In this document: positions 43,620 to 53,313 of the stretch, one piece after another
How the letters are laid out: the number at the start of each line of letters is the position of its first letter
Numbering within the stretch: position 1 is the first letter of the stretch
Assembly (NCBI GenBank): GCA_965233735.1
Contig: OZ247501.1
Span: forward strand, 1 to 64,000
DNA: 64,000 nt
From: Cytomitobacter sp965233735
GTDB lineage: Bacteria > Pseudomonadota > Alphaproteobacteria > CAJXXZ01 > 1604HC
Direction: 5' to 3'
Translations under genes and position numbers: made by a program
Notes under the pieces: generated by a model
What the model was told of the DNA's origin: nothing
Databases searched by the model: none
The model's input: only the letters and a program-made list of their open reading frames with translations

Positions 43620-43747
43620 TTAATAATATTTTGTGAAAAAATATATCTATTGTTATTTATGTATTTCAAAGCATTTGCTGTGCTCATATTTTCTGCATTT
43701 ATATTATGCATTAATGTTGCAAGAAAATTTGTTCTTAAGTTTTTCAT
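43613..43747 (-). pseudogene. Truncated family copy: signal peptide and first 40 residues only
   Basis: A 44-codon open frame from ATG 43747: MKNLRTNFLATLMHNINAEN, then MSTANALKYINNNRYIFSQN, then a stop. It matches the start of 42506 almost residue by residue and then breaks off into the leader of that gene. It could still be translated and exported as a short peptide, but is best read as the breakpoint remnant of a tandem duplication. Confidence 0.8.
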
Positions 43748-43819
43748 AATAAAATTTTTTATTTAAATCAGCATGTTGAATAATTGAAAATATTGTTAAA
43801 GAAATGTACAATTTTATTA

Positions 43820-44875
43820 ATGAATAGTCCCGTGTTTCATATAGATTTGAGAAATTTGATTAGTAATTATAATTCTATATCTAAACTTGTTGGTGTTTGC
43901 GGTGCTGTAGTAAAATGCAATGCTTATGGGTTTGGGGCAAAAGAAGTTACAAAAGCTTTGCTGGATTTTACATGTTGTAATGATTTTTTTGTAAGCAATT
44001 TGAAAGAATCATTAGAAATTATTAATACTATTAATTTGTCAAATAAAGATTGTAAAAGAGAAAATATTAGCATTTATTTATTTAATGGTTTTGATAACTG
44101 TGAATTAGATGAAGTGTGGAATAACAATCTGATTCCAGTGTGCTTTTCTGAAAAACAAATAAAATTGTGGAATGAAAAATGTGAGAATAATAAGGAAAAA
44201 AAGCCAATTGTTATTCAAATTGAAACAGGTTTAAATAGATTGGGAATGGATATAGAAGATTTTCATAATATAAAAAAACATTATGATTTAAATGTTAAAT
44301 TTGTTATGCATCATTTAGCTTGTGGTTATAATCCTGAAGATCCATTGAATAGAATTCAATTAAACATTATGAACAAAGTTGAATATAAATCTAAGAGTTT
44401 ATCTTCATCATGTAGTACTTTGTTGCCTAATGAATATCATGGAGATTTAGTTAGGTTAGGAAGGTTCTTATATGGATCTAATGAGCAATCTAATATTAAA
44501 ACTAAAACTGTAGGAAAATTATATGCTAATATTTTGTCAATTAAAAATATAAAAAAAGGATCAAGTATTGGGTATTCTAGGGAGTATATAGCAAAAAAAG
44601 ATATGAGAATTGCAATTGTAAATATTGGATATGGAGATGGATATTCAGTGAAAAATGGATATGTTTTTACTAATGAAAATTATGCACAAATACTATCTGT
44701 TTCAATGGAATATTTATCTATAGATATTACAAATATTGAAATCAAAGATGATTTAGTAGAGTTATTAGGGGAAAATATTACTTTTGATAAAATAAGCAAA
44801 TGGAATTATTCAGCTAAAGGATTAGAAATTACAACTTTGTTAGGAAAAAGAATTGAAAAAAAATATTTAATTTAA
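43820..44875 (+). CDS. alr: Alanine racemase
   Basis: 351 residues from the ATG at 43820 (a TTG at 43784 is open upstream). PLP enzyme making D-alanine for peptidoglycan. The PLP lysine is in AVVKCNAYGFG, IQIETGLNRLGM is the conserved barrel strand, and SIGYSREY carries the catalytic tyrosine region, followed by IVNIGYGDGYS. Cysteine replaces the usual Ala/Glu next to the PLP lysine. With murA, ftsW and lspA it shows that the organism still makes cell wall and lipoproteins. Confidence 0.93.
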   Translation: MNSPVFHIDLRNLISNYNSISKLVGVCGAVVKCNAYGFGAKEVTKALLDFTCCNDFFVSNLKESLEIINTINLSNKDCKRENISIYLFNGFDNCELDEVWNNNLIPVCFSEKQIKLWNEKCENNKEKKPIVIQIETGLNRLGMDIEDFHNIKKHYDLNVKFVMHHLACGYNPEDPLNRIQLNIMNKVEYKSKSLSSSCSTLLPNEYHGDLVRLGRFLYGSNEQSNIKTKTVGKLYANILSIKNIKKGSSIGYSREYIAKKDMRIAIVNIGYGDGYSVKNGYVFTNENYAQILSVSMEYLSIDITNIEIKDDLVELLGENITFDKISKWNYSAKGLEITTLLGKRIEKKYLI

Positions 44876-44910
44876 TATACAATTTTGCTTCTTTTATGTA
44901 AAATGTTCAT

Positions 44911-47619
44911 ATGAAGTATCCAGTAGCGTTGCCTAAAAGTGATTATGGAATAAAACCATCGAAAAATGACGATATATTGAATTTTTGGAAAAATATTGAA
45001 TTATATGGAAAGTTGAAAAATAGAAAAGCAGAAAAATTTCTTTTGCACGATGGTCCTCCTTTTGCAAATGGTGCTCCGCATATGGGTCATGCTGTTAATA
45101 AAATTATGAAAGATATATTTAATCGAGGAAAAGCATTGTTAGGATATAAATTAGATTATGTTCCTGGATGGGATTGTCATGGTTTGCCAATTGAAGCTGC
45201 GATTGAATCTGAATTAAAGAAATCTGGAAAAAGACGCAGTGAAATAGGAACTCAGGAATTTAGAAAATTATGCTCTGAGTTCGCTAATAAGTGGATAGAA
45301 GTTCAAAAAGATGGATTTATAAAAATGGGGGTGTTGGGAGACTTTGATAATCCATATACAACTATGGACAATCAATTAAGCATTTTACAAGAATTCCATA
45401 AATTTGTATCTGATGGGTTAGTATATAGAGGGTCAAAACCTATAATGTGGTCATGCTCTGAAAGAACTGCACTAGCTGAAGCAGAAATAGAATATTATGA
45501 TAAAAAAAGCAATTCTATATATGTAAAATTAGAAATAACAAAAAATGATGATTTAAAAGGATGCAAAGTAGTTATTTGGACAACAACTCCATGGACACTT
45601 CCTGCGAATAGGGCTGTAGCATATGGAGCTGATTTTGAATATATTATTTGCAAATCAGGGGATGAAAAATTAATTGTTGCAAAAGAATTATATGAAGACT
45701 TTTCATCAAAAATAAAAGTTGAAAAAATAATAAGAACAATTTATGGAAAAGATTTAGAAAATTCTGTATGCAAGCATCCTATGTATGACTTAGGAATTTC
45801 ACGAGAAGTTCCAATTATAGAAGGGTCTCATGTTTCTTTAGAACAAGGAACTGGTTTAGTTCATATTGCTCCTAGTCATGGAGAAGAAGATTTTGATCTT
45901 GGAAAAAAGTTTGATTTAGAGATACCTGAATTGATTGATGAAAAAGGAAATTATAAATCTGATGTTCCATTTGTTGGAAATGAAAATATTTTTGATAGTG
46001 AAATGAAAATAATAAATGAACTTACTAACTTAAATGTGATTGCACTTCATGAAACAATTGTGCATTCTTACCCTCATTCTTGGAGATCAAGAAAACCAAT
46101 TATATATAAAGTCACTCCTCAATGGTTTATTAATATAAAACAAATTAAGGAAAATGTTCTCAATGCTGTAGATGATGTAAATTGGATTCCTGAATTTGGA
46201 AAAGCTAGATTTGTTTCTATGTTAGAAAATAGAAATGATTGGTGTGTTTCTAGACAAAGAGTGTGGGGAGTTCCATTAGCAGTTTTATACAATGAAAAAA
46301 CTGGAGAAGTTCTTAAAGATGAAGAGTCTTTAAAGCAGATTAGAGATTGTTTAGAAAAAAATGGAGTTAGTTCATGGTGGGATGAAGCAAATAGTATTGC
46401 AAAAAATCATCTTGGATTTGTGCCTACTTATGATATTTTAGATGTATGGTTTGAGTCTGGAGCTAGTCAATCATATGTGTTGAATGGAGAAAAGGCAGAT
46501 GTTTACTATGAAGGATCTGATCAACATAGAGGATGGTTTCAATCTTCTGCATTGCAATCATCTAGAAAATCTCCTTCAATGCCATATAAAAATTTAATTA
46601 CACATGGATTTGTTGTTGATAAACATGGAAGAAAAATGTCAAAATCTTTGGGAAATGGTGTTAATCCTATGGATATTATTGAGCAATATGGTGCTGATTT
46701 AATAAGATTATGGATTTCAAGTCAAAATTATACAGATGATTTAAGGTGGAACTTAGAGCACCTTAATAGAGTTAAAGATATAGAAAAAAGATTTAGAAAT
46801 ACAATTAAATATATAATAGGTAGTTTGAAATTTGGCTTTTCAGGAAATTATAATGAAATGCCTTCTTTGGAAAAATATATTTTGCATAGAGTATATGCAT
46901 TAAATGAGGAATTCAAAAATGCTATTAATACTTTTACATTTTATAAATTCATGAAAAATTTATTTCTATTTTGTACTACAGATTTATCTGCATTTTATTT
47001 CGATATTAGGAAAGATGTTTTATATTGTGATGATATAAATTCTACCATGTCTAAATCTTCAAGAATGGTATTAAAACATGTTTTGGATAATTTATTAATA
47101 TGGTTAGCTCCAGTTATGTCATTTGCTACTGAAGAAGCATGGATAAGCATTGAAAAAGAAGGATCTATTCATGAGCAAAAGATTTTAGATCTTGATGAAG
47201 AATGGAATAATGAAAAAATACATTCTGAGATTAATGAAGTAATAGAGATCAGAAAAGTAGTAACTGCATCATTAGAAATCATGAGAGAGTCAAAAGATAT
47301 TAACTCTAGTAATGATGCTGGAGTAATAATCATCACATCGAAATTAAACAAAGACTTTGAAAAAGAGATGAAAGAAATATGCATAGTTTCAGACTTGAAG
47401 ATTTTCAATGACTCTAAGGAAGCTGAAGAATATTATAATGAGTTAAATTTGAAGTTTTTTGGCGACAAAGTATTTAGTATTCCAAGCATATCTGGTGTAA
47501 AGGTAGTATCTTATAGTGCTATTGGAAATAAATGCCCAAGATGTAAAAAAGTTATTAAAAATATTAGTGAATTATGTTCTAGGTGTGATGATGTTGTGAA
47601 AAACTGGAAAGCAATATGA
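44911..47619 (+). CDS. ileS: Isoleucyl-tRNA synthetase
   Basis: 902 residues, class Ia. HIGH motif PPFANGAPHMGHAVNK, the CP1 editing domain with TTTPWTLPANRA, GTGLVHIAPSHGEEDF, the KMSKS loop GRKMSKSLGNGV and the C-terminal zinc finger CPRCKK with CSRC. The bacterial type. lspA overlaps its stop by four bases, the ileS-lspA pairing seen in many bacteria. Confidence 0.97.
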   Translation: MKYPVALPKSDYGIKPSKNDDILNFWKNIELYGKLKNRKAEKFLLHDGPPFANGAPHMGHAVNKIMKDIFNRGKALLGYKLDYVPGWDCHGLPIEAAIESELKKSGKRRSEIGTQEFRKLCSEFANKWIEVQKDGFIKMGVLGDFDNPYTTMDNQLSILQEFHKFVSDGLVYRGSKPIMWSCSERTALAEAEIEYYDKKSNSIYVKLEITKNDDLKGCKVVIWTTTPWTLPANRAVAYGADFEYIICKSGDEKLIVAKELYEDFSSKIKVEKIIRTIYGKDLENSVCKHPMYDLGISREVPIIEGSHVSLEQGTGLVHIAPSHGEEDFDLGKKFDLEIPELIDEKGNYKSDVPFVGNENIFDSEMKIINELTNLNVIALHETIVHSYPHSWRSRKPIIYKVTPQWFINIKQIKENVLNAVDDVNWIPEFGKARFVSMLENRNDWCVSRQRVWGVPLAVLYNEKTGEVLKDEESLKQIRDCLEKNGVSSWWDEANSIAKNHLGFVPTYDILDVWFESGASQSYVLNGEKADVYYEGSDQHRGWFQSSALQSSRKSPSMPYKNLITHGFVVDKHGRKMSKSLGNGVNPMDIIEQYGADLIRLWISSQNYTDDLRWNLEHLNRVKDIEKRFRNTIKYIIGSLKFGFSGNYNEMPSLEKYILHRVYALNEEFKNAINTFTFYKFMKNLFLFCTTDLSAFYFDIRKDVLYCDDINSTMSKSSRMVLKHVLDNLLIWLAPVMSFATEEAWISIEKEGSIHEQKILDLDEEWNNEKIHSEINEVIEIRKVVTASLEIMRESKDINSSNDAGVIIITSKLNKDFEKEMKEICIVSDLKIFNDSKEAEEYYNELNLKFFGDKVFSIPSISGVKVVSYSAIGNKCPRCKKVIKNISELCSRCDDVVKNWKAI

Positions 47620-48071
47620 TTATTAATAAGAGTTTTTTAACGTTATTTGTAGTTTTTGTTGATCAAATGACAAAAAGATTAGCATTACATTATAGTTTTA
47701 CCCATGGAGTATATTCTGTGATGAATAATATATTTAAAGTAAAAGTATGTTGGAATCCTGGATTTAGCTTTGGAGTTGGTAGTAGTTTTTATACTTGGGT
47801 ATTGAAATTTATTATATTCGCAGTTTGTATTGGAGTCTTTATCTCGTGGTATAAATCAAAAAATAAATTAGAAACATTTATGTATAGCTTGATCTTAGGT
47901 GGTGGAATTAGTAATTTAATAGATAGATTTTTATATAATGCTGTTTTAGATTTTATTTCTTTGACAATATTTGGAATTTCATTTCCTATTTTCAATATAG
48001 CAGATATTTTAATAACTGTTGGAATTATTTTAATGTTATGGAAAGAGGCTCCTTCTTATAGGAAAAAATAA
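47616..48071 (+). CDS. lspA: Lipoprotein signal peptidase (signal peptidase II)
   Basis: 151 residues with four membrane helices. It cleaves prolipoproteins after diacylglycerol transfer. Seen: DQMTKRL in the first helix, NPGFSFGVG, and the two catalytic aspartates in NAVLDFIS and FNIADIL. It overlaps ileS by four bases and shares one base with the mutL start (TAATG). It implies lipoproteins are made. Confidence 0.93.
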   Translation: MIINKSFLTLFVVFVDQMTKRLALHYSFTHGVYSVMNNIFKVKVCWNPGFSFGVGSSFYTWVLKFIIFAVCIGVFISWYKSKNKLETFMYSLILGGGISNLIDRFLYNAVLDFISLTIFGISFPIFNIADILITVGIILMLWKEAPSYRKK

Positions 48072-49906
48072 TGAATATTATACAAAAATTACCAGAAAGC
48101 ATGATAAGACAAATTGCTGCAGGAGAAGTAGTAGTCAGACCAGTTTCTATAGTAAAAGAGTTGGTTGAAAATGCTATTGATGCAGGGTCTAAAGAGATAG
48201 ATATTTTGGTTCATGATGGTGGAAAAACATTCATTCAGGTAGAGGATGATGGATATGGAATGGAATTGGGTGATTTGAAAATATGTTTAGATCATCATGC
48301 AACATCTAAGTTAAGAGATTTATGGAATATATCAACTTTAGGTTTTAGAGGAGAAGCTCTTTATGCAATTAGCTCTGTTTGTGATATAGAAATTAAAACT
48401 TCTAAAAATCATGATGATTATACTTTGATTAAGCGTAATAATGAAATTGAAATCATTCCTTCTAAGCCTCGTTTAGGAACAAAAATTACTGTATCAAATA
48501 TTTTTCAAAACACACCAGCAAGGTTGAAATTTTTAAGGTCAGATTCTGTAGAGTGGAATCTTATATTAGATTATGTTCAGAAAATTTCTTTGTCATACCC
48601 TAAAATAACTTGGACTATTTCTAATGGAAGCAAAATATTAAAAAAATATAGAGCTACTGATGTTAGATCAAGAGTAGAAGATGTATTTAAAATGTGTGAT
48701 GAATTTTTCAAAATAAATTACAAACAAGATGGATATAAAATAGAAGGGTTGTTTAGTAAAAAACATTACCCTAATAATAATTTTACGCTTTTTGTAAATG
48801 ATCGATATGTTAAAGATAAAGCAATTCTAGGTTGTATACGCTCTGTTTTTGAGGATTACATTCCAGCTAGAAGGTGGCCATTAGGAATAATGAAGCTTTA
48901 TATTCCAAATAATGAAGTTGATGTTAATATACATCCTACAAAAGAAGAAGTAAGATTGTTGAAATGGAACCTTATTAGAAATATTATTGTTGCTTCTCTT
49001 TATAATGCTATAAACGTTGGAAAAATGTTAAGTGAGAGTAATGTTTTAGAGACTTTTGATGGTCCAAAAGAAGATGAACCTATAAACAATTCTCATATCA
49101 GCATATATAAACAAAGGTGCAATGAAAATAAATCAAAAGAAGATAATGTAATATATAGCGAAGAATACAAATCAAAAATAAAAAGATTTGATGTTGATAT
49201 GGATGCTGAATTAGCAAAAAGAAAATTGCTTGAAGAGAAAGAAATTAAGCAAAAAGAATCTAAAAAAAGTTTTTTTAATAAGAATAAACCTTCTACACCT
49301 ATGATGGATATTTTTGAAAATGATTCCATTATTGACTATAAAAATTCTAAGAACAGTAAAAAGTATAAATTATTAGGTCAAATAAAAAATAGTTATATTG
49401 TGGCTGAAACAGAAGAAGGAATTTTGCTTATAGATCAGCATGCTGTTCATGAAAGATATACATATGAAAATATGAAAAAGGAAATTTCAGAAACTTCAGT
49501 TGGTCAAAAATTATTGATCCCAATTGATATATTATTAACCACTACACAATTATCTGTTATTTCTGAATTGAAAGACAAATTAAGTAGTTGGGGATTAATG
49601 ATTGAAGGAGGAAAAATATTATCTATTCCTAGTTTTTGGACTTTGAGTAAGATTAATTATTTATTAGATATATTTTTAACTTCCTTAGAGGATTTTGATA
49701 TAGAGTGTCAAGATAGAATGATGTGGGGTAAATTTTTAGCTGATGTTGCGTGTAAGAATAGTATTAGGGCAGGGACTGAGCTTAATGATACTCAACTTAA
49801 TAATTTGATAGATGTAGCTTTAAAAAGCCAAGGCGTTTGCAATCATGGTAGAAAATCTACATATATCATAAAATTAAAAGATATTGAGAAAATGTTTGAT
49901 AGATAA
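48071..49906 (+). CDS. mutL: DNA mismatch repair protein MutL
   Basis: 611 residues. GHKL ATPase with IAAGEVVVRP, ELVENAIDAGS, DDGYGM and GFRGEAL; then the transducer domain (HPTKEEVR), a charged flexible linker, and a dimerisation domain ending GVCNHGRKSTYI. The CNHGRKS end resembles the C-P-H-G-R-P end of other MutL proteins. Last gene of ileS-lspA-mutL. Retention of mismatch repair is notable in a reduced genome. Confidence 0.95.
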   Translation: MNIIQKLPESMIRQIAAGEVVVRPVSIVKELVENAIDAGSKEIDILVHDGGKTFIQVEDDGYGMELGDLKICLDHHATSKLRDLWNISTLGFRGEALYAISSVCDIEIKTSKNHDDYTLIKRNNEIEIIPSKPRLGTKITVSNIFQNTPARLKFLRSDSVEWNLILDYVQKISLSYPKITWTISNGSKILKKYRATDVRSRVEDVFKMCDEFFKINYKQDGYKIEGLFSKKHYPNNNFTLFVNDRYVKDKAILGCIRSVFEDYIPARRWPLGIMKLYIPNNEVDVNIHPTKEEVRLLKWNLIRNIIVASLYNAINVGKMLSESNVLETFDGPKEDEPINNSHISIYKQRCNENKSKEDNVIYSEEYKSKIKRFDVDMDAELAKRKLLEEKEIKQKESKKSFFNKNKPSTPMMDIFENDSIIDYKNSKNSKKYKLLGQIKNSYIVAETEEGILLIDQHAVHERYTYENMKKEISETSVGQKLLIPIDILLTTTQLSVISELKDKLSSWGLMIEGGKILSIPSFWTLSKINYLLDIFLTSLEDFDIECQDRMMWGKFLADVACKNSIRAGTELNDTQLNNLIDVALKSQGVCNHGRKSTYIIKLKDIEKMFDR

Positions 49907-49987
49907 TAACTTCATAATTATAGTTTCTTACAGATGATAGATAAATATATTTTTATGTTTGGTTTATTAAATAATATAGTTTGAAAA

Positions 49988-51118
49988 TCATGAGGAAAAA
50001 TTGCCAATTACATTATTAAAGATATTCTCCTCTATATGTTTTGTAGCATCTTCCTGGTTTTGAATATCTGTAGGTAATTTTTTAATTTGAGTAAGAAATG
50101 ATTTCAAAAGCAAATTTAATCCAGAAATATCTTCTAATTTAAGATCTTTTATTTTAATTGACTTTATCATTTGTTCAAGGTTGTATACATTAAGATATCT
50201 TGAAATTTGCTCTATAGATTCATCATTTTCGTTATCTAAGTGTTTTTCAATTTTTGAAGAATTTGTTATATCACCTTTTGCAATCGTAATAAAATTGCTA
50301 ATGCTATTAGATTGGCCAATATGTTTCATTATATATTCCAAATTATCGAAAATGTCACTATTGTCACTTAAAGATTTATTGCCTTCTGGAAGGTTATTAT
50401 GAAAATCTTTGGAAATATAGTGATATATTACTTTGCATATACTTCCCTCTATTGTATCAAAATCATATATTTTCATTAAATCAAATAAAAATTGAATTAT
50501 ACAACTAGAAAATTCACTTGAATGTATTGCTACTCCTAATCCAATATCATGAAAATTGTTAATATCTTTGTGCTGTTCAATAATATCATCATTCAACAAA
50601 GTATTGTTAACGAATTCTTTTATATCAAAATTATTCCCTTGCTTAATCATGCTTTTCATAGCAAGTTGTCTTAAAGAAGAAATTTCATATTCAGATTTAT
50701 GTTCATGATCTTGAATTGTTTTGATATCATCTTCTGTGATCACATAGCTATTTTGTTTTTTATCAAAAATGCTTAACTCATCAATTAGATAGTAATGATT
50801 AGTATTGTGTGTGTCGTCATCATCAGAAGGCATTACTAAAATATCATGTTTGTTATCATTTAGCATATCAACATCTCTAAGAATAAAACCTAATATTTTG
50901 GTTACAGATATTGTTTTTGTATCTGTGTTATGTTCTGTTTCTATAGCTTTTTTAAGGTCATCAATATTAACATTAGAGGCTTTTGCAAATTTATCATGAA
51001 TTGTATGTTCAAATAGAAGCTGCTGGTTTTTCATATGAGATTTAACACTTTCAGTCTCCATTTTTGCATTCATGTTAAATATTAATGATGTAATAATAAT
51101 TGATGTTAAGTGATTCAT
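49988..51118 (-). CDS. Secreted NHY/DQ-repeat family protein, subfamily 1
   Basis: 376 residues. Signal peptide MNHLTSIIITSLIFNMNA, then HMKNQQLLFEHTIHDKF (shared with 12202) and the family core: VTKILGFILRDVDM, NTNHYYLIDELSIFDKKQNSY, DHEHKSEYEIS, KQGNNFDIKEFVNNTLL. A clear DQ module is not seen; ISRYLNVYNLEQMIKSI may be its degenerate equivalent. So the N-terminal core is the constant part of the family and the C-terminal half is variable. Unknown function; likely exported. Converges on mutL. Confidence 0.82.
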   Translation of the reverse strand: MNHLTSIIITSLIFNMNAKMETESVKSHMKNQQLLFEHTIHDKFAKASNVNIDDLKKAIETEHNTDTKTISVTKILGFILRDVDMLNDNKHDILVMPSDDDDTHNTNHYYLIDELSIFDKKQNSYVITEDDIKTIQDHEHKSEYEISSLRQLAMKSMIKQGNNFDIKEFVNNTLLNDDIIEQHKDINNFHDIGLGVAIHSSEFSSCIIQFLFDLMKIYDFDTIEGSICKVIYHYISKDFHNNLPEGNKSLSDNSDIFDNLEYIMKHIGQSNSISNFITIAKGDITNSSKIEKHLDNENDESIEQISRYLNVYNLEQMIKSIKIKDLKLEDISGLNLLLKSFLTQIKKLPTDIQNQEDATKHIEENIFNNVIGNFSS

Positions 51119-51189
51119 AAATGAATTTTATGTTGTTTTTGTATATATTTTATTAAATTTTTTGAATTTTCATAATTGAAATATATCTT

Positions 51190-52080
51190 CTATATTCTAA
51201 TACATAAGCTGTTTCCTCTAAACCCAGCTCCAAATGCGCTAAACAACACTATATCTCCTGATTTAAACTTGTCATAAAAATCACATAAAGCAATAGGAAT
51301 AGAAGCTGCTGATGTGTTTCCGTACTTATTTCCATTATAGCATAATGTTTTTGGATCTAAATTTGTTTTTTTCATTACTGTTTCTATAATTCTAATATTA
51401 GCTTGATGAGGTATAAACCAATCTATTTTTCCAATCTTATCTTGAGTTGAAATAATATCTTCTGTAAAACTATTAACAGCTGCTTTGAATACTTCCATTC
51501 CAATCATGTTTATTTTTTGACTATTTGTATTTAAAGAATTGCTACTTGGAATGCTTTTTGAAGAGCTAAACAATGCTTTTCCAAATTCATTTGTTAATAA
51601 TATAGCTCCTGCTCCGTCTCCAAATAATACTGCAGTAGATCTATCATTCCAATTGATTAGTTTGCTCATTATTTCTGATCCAATGATTAAAATTTCACTT
51701 TTTTCAGAAAAAGTTTGTAAATACTTCATTCCTATATCCATTGCTTGAACAAATCCATTACATGCATCATGAATATCAAAGCAAATCACATTATTGGGAA
51801 GGCCTAATTTTTCATGTACATATGAAGCGCAAGATGGGAAGGCCATATCTGGAGTAGAAGTTGCCACAATAATCATTTTCAAATTTTCAAATTTCATGTT
51901 TTTGATTGAATCATATGCCATTGAATAAGTTGTTTCTTTATCTGCAATATATCTTGTTTCTATTCCAGTTCTAGTTTTTATCCATTCATGAGAAGTATCC
52001 AATTTTTTCTCTAAATCATGATTGTGAATACAATTAGAAGGAATTTTTTTCCCTATTGCTTTTATCATCATACTATTCAT
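51190..52080 (-). CDS. fabH: 3-oxoacyl-ACP synthase III
   Basis: Condensing enzyme that starts type II fatty-acid synthesis from acetyl-CoA and malonyl-ACP. The Cys-His-Asn triad is present: HDACNGFVQ, IPHQANIRI and YGNTSAAS. ATG 52080, just after the plsX stop, gives 296 residues and avoids the overlap of the longer frame (52113). Last gene of rpmF-plsX-fabH, the order found across proteobacteria. Confidence 0.95.
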   Translation of the reverse strand: MNSMMIKAIGKKIPSNCIHNHDLEKKLDTSHEWIKTRTGIETRYIADKETTYSMAYDSIKNMKFENLKMIIVATSTPDMAFPSCASYVHEKLGLPNNVICFDIHDACNGFVQAMDIGMKYLQTFSEKSEILIIGSEIMSKLINWNDRSTAVLFGDGAGAILLTNEFGKALFSSSKSIPSSNSLNTNSQKINMIGMEVFKAAVNSFTEDIISTQDKIGKIDWFIPHQANIRIIETVMKKTNLDPKTLCYNGNKYGNTSAASIPIALCDFYDKFKSGDIVLFSAFGAGFRGNSLCIRI

Positions 52081-52084
52081 AAGT

Positions 52085-53059
52085 TTATTGTAATGTATTT
52101 GTTTTAAAATCAATAGAATGTAGTCTTTTTTTCAACTTATCATATTTTGATGAAAATTTATATGTTGTGCGTAGAGCATTTACTAAAGATTTAGTATTTG
52201 ATGATCCATGTGCTTTTATAGATAAATATTCAGTTCCTAACAGTATTGCTCCATTATACTTATCAGAACTATGTGAGAAAAATGAAATCAACTTTTTAAA
52301 GAACCAGTTTTTTGTTAATTTGCTCATAATGAACCTAGAGGTTCCTTCACATGCTTTTATAATGCAATTTCCACTAAATCCGTCTGTGACAATCACATCT
52401 GCTTCACAAGTGAAGATTTTATCAGCATCTATAAATCCTTTAAAATTACTTTCTTTGTTGTCATTAAATAAACTTACAGTGTTTTTCAAAACTGTAGTTC
52501 CTTTTGTTTCCTCATGTCCAACATTGATCAAACTTATTCCAGCATTATCAAGATCCAACATGCATGTGGCAAATTCTTTTCCTAACAATCCGAATTGATA
52601 TAAGTTTTCAGAAGAGCATTCTAAATTAGCTCCAATATCTGTTAATACTTTATATCCATTAGAAGAAGGAATTAACACAGCTAAAGGCAATCTTGTTAAT
52701 CCAGGAATATATCCTAATATTTTTTTTGATAATACAAAGTATGGGGCTGTATGTCCTACTGTGAATACAGCATCACATTCTCCACTAGAAGTAGATTCAA
52801 GAGCCATAGCCATAGTTGAATTTTTAAAGCTTTTCAATGTAGACCTTAAAGATTGATCTGCATTTATATAATGTCCAGATTTTCTTATATCTATTCTGTC
52901 AGAAAATTTCTCAAAAACAATATTGTTTAGTTTTGTGTCTTCATGCACAAAAAAAACCAAATGCAAATCTTTAATTTCTTTTAAGATACTATAAGCAGCA
53001 TCAAACAAAACACTAGGTCCGTGATCTCCGCCCATGCAATCTATTGCAAATTTTTTCAT
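52085..53059 (-). CDS. plsX: Phosphate acyltransferase PlsX
   Basis: 324 residues. It makes acyl-phosphate from acyl-ACP for the first step of phospholipid synthesis. DCMGGDHGP at the start, GECDAVFTVGHTAPYF and VTDGFSGNCIIKACEG are family signatures. It sits between rpmF and fabH on the minus strand. Confidence 0.95.
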   Translation of the reverse strand: MKKFAIDCMGGDHGPSVLFDAAYSILKEIKDLHLVFFVHEDTKLNNIVFEKFSDRIDIRKSGHYINADQSLRSTLKSFKNSTMAMALESTSSGECDAVFTVGHTAPYFVLSKKILGYIPGLTRLPLAVLIPSSNGYKVLTDIGANLECSSENLYQFGLLGKEFATCMLDLDNAGISLINVGHEETKGTTVLKNTVSLFNDNKESNFKGFIDADKIFTCEADVIVTDGFSGNCIIKACEGTSRFIMSKLTKNWFFKKLISFFSHSSDKYNGAILLGTEYLSIKAHGSSNTKSLVNALRTTYKFSSKYDKLKKRLHSIDFKTNTLQ

Positions 53060-53077
53060 ATGTTCAAACTAAACTTT

Positions 53078-53263
53078 TCAATCTTTAGGTGTTTTTATTG
53101 TTAGAACTTGTCTGCCTTTATACATTCCACAATGCTTACACACATGGTGAGGCAATCTATATTTTCCACATGAACATAAAGACAATTGTGGTAATTTTTT
53201 TGCACTATTAGAATGTCTTAATCTTCTTTTGTTTATCGATACTCGTTTTTTTGGAACTGCCAA
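53078..53263 (-). CDS. rpmF: Ribosomal protein L32
   Basis: 61 residues starting MAVPKKRVSINKRRLRHSN, the typical L32 opening, with a zinc-ribbon pattern of four cysteines (CSCG and CKHCG). First gene of rpmF-plsX-fabH. GGAGG-like bases lie just upstream on the minus strand (53269-53274). Confidence 0.96.
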   Translation of the reverse strand: MAVPKKRVSINKRRLRHSNSAKKLPQLSLCSCGKYRLPHHVCKHCGMYKGRQVLTIKTPKD

Positions 53264-53313
53264 TTAATCCTCCATAAATTATAAATAAATTTTACTATTT
53301 TTTTTATTAAAAT

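Noticed and set aside
43422..43766. 114-codon open frame opposite the secreted-family 5' ends
   Set aside because: It only mirrors the signal-peptide region of the gene at 42506 and of the truncated copy, hence its internal repetition.
52167..52598. 143-codon open frame antisense to plsX
   Set aside because: Fully inside a well-conserved gene; no ribosome-binding site and no domain.
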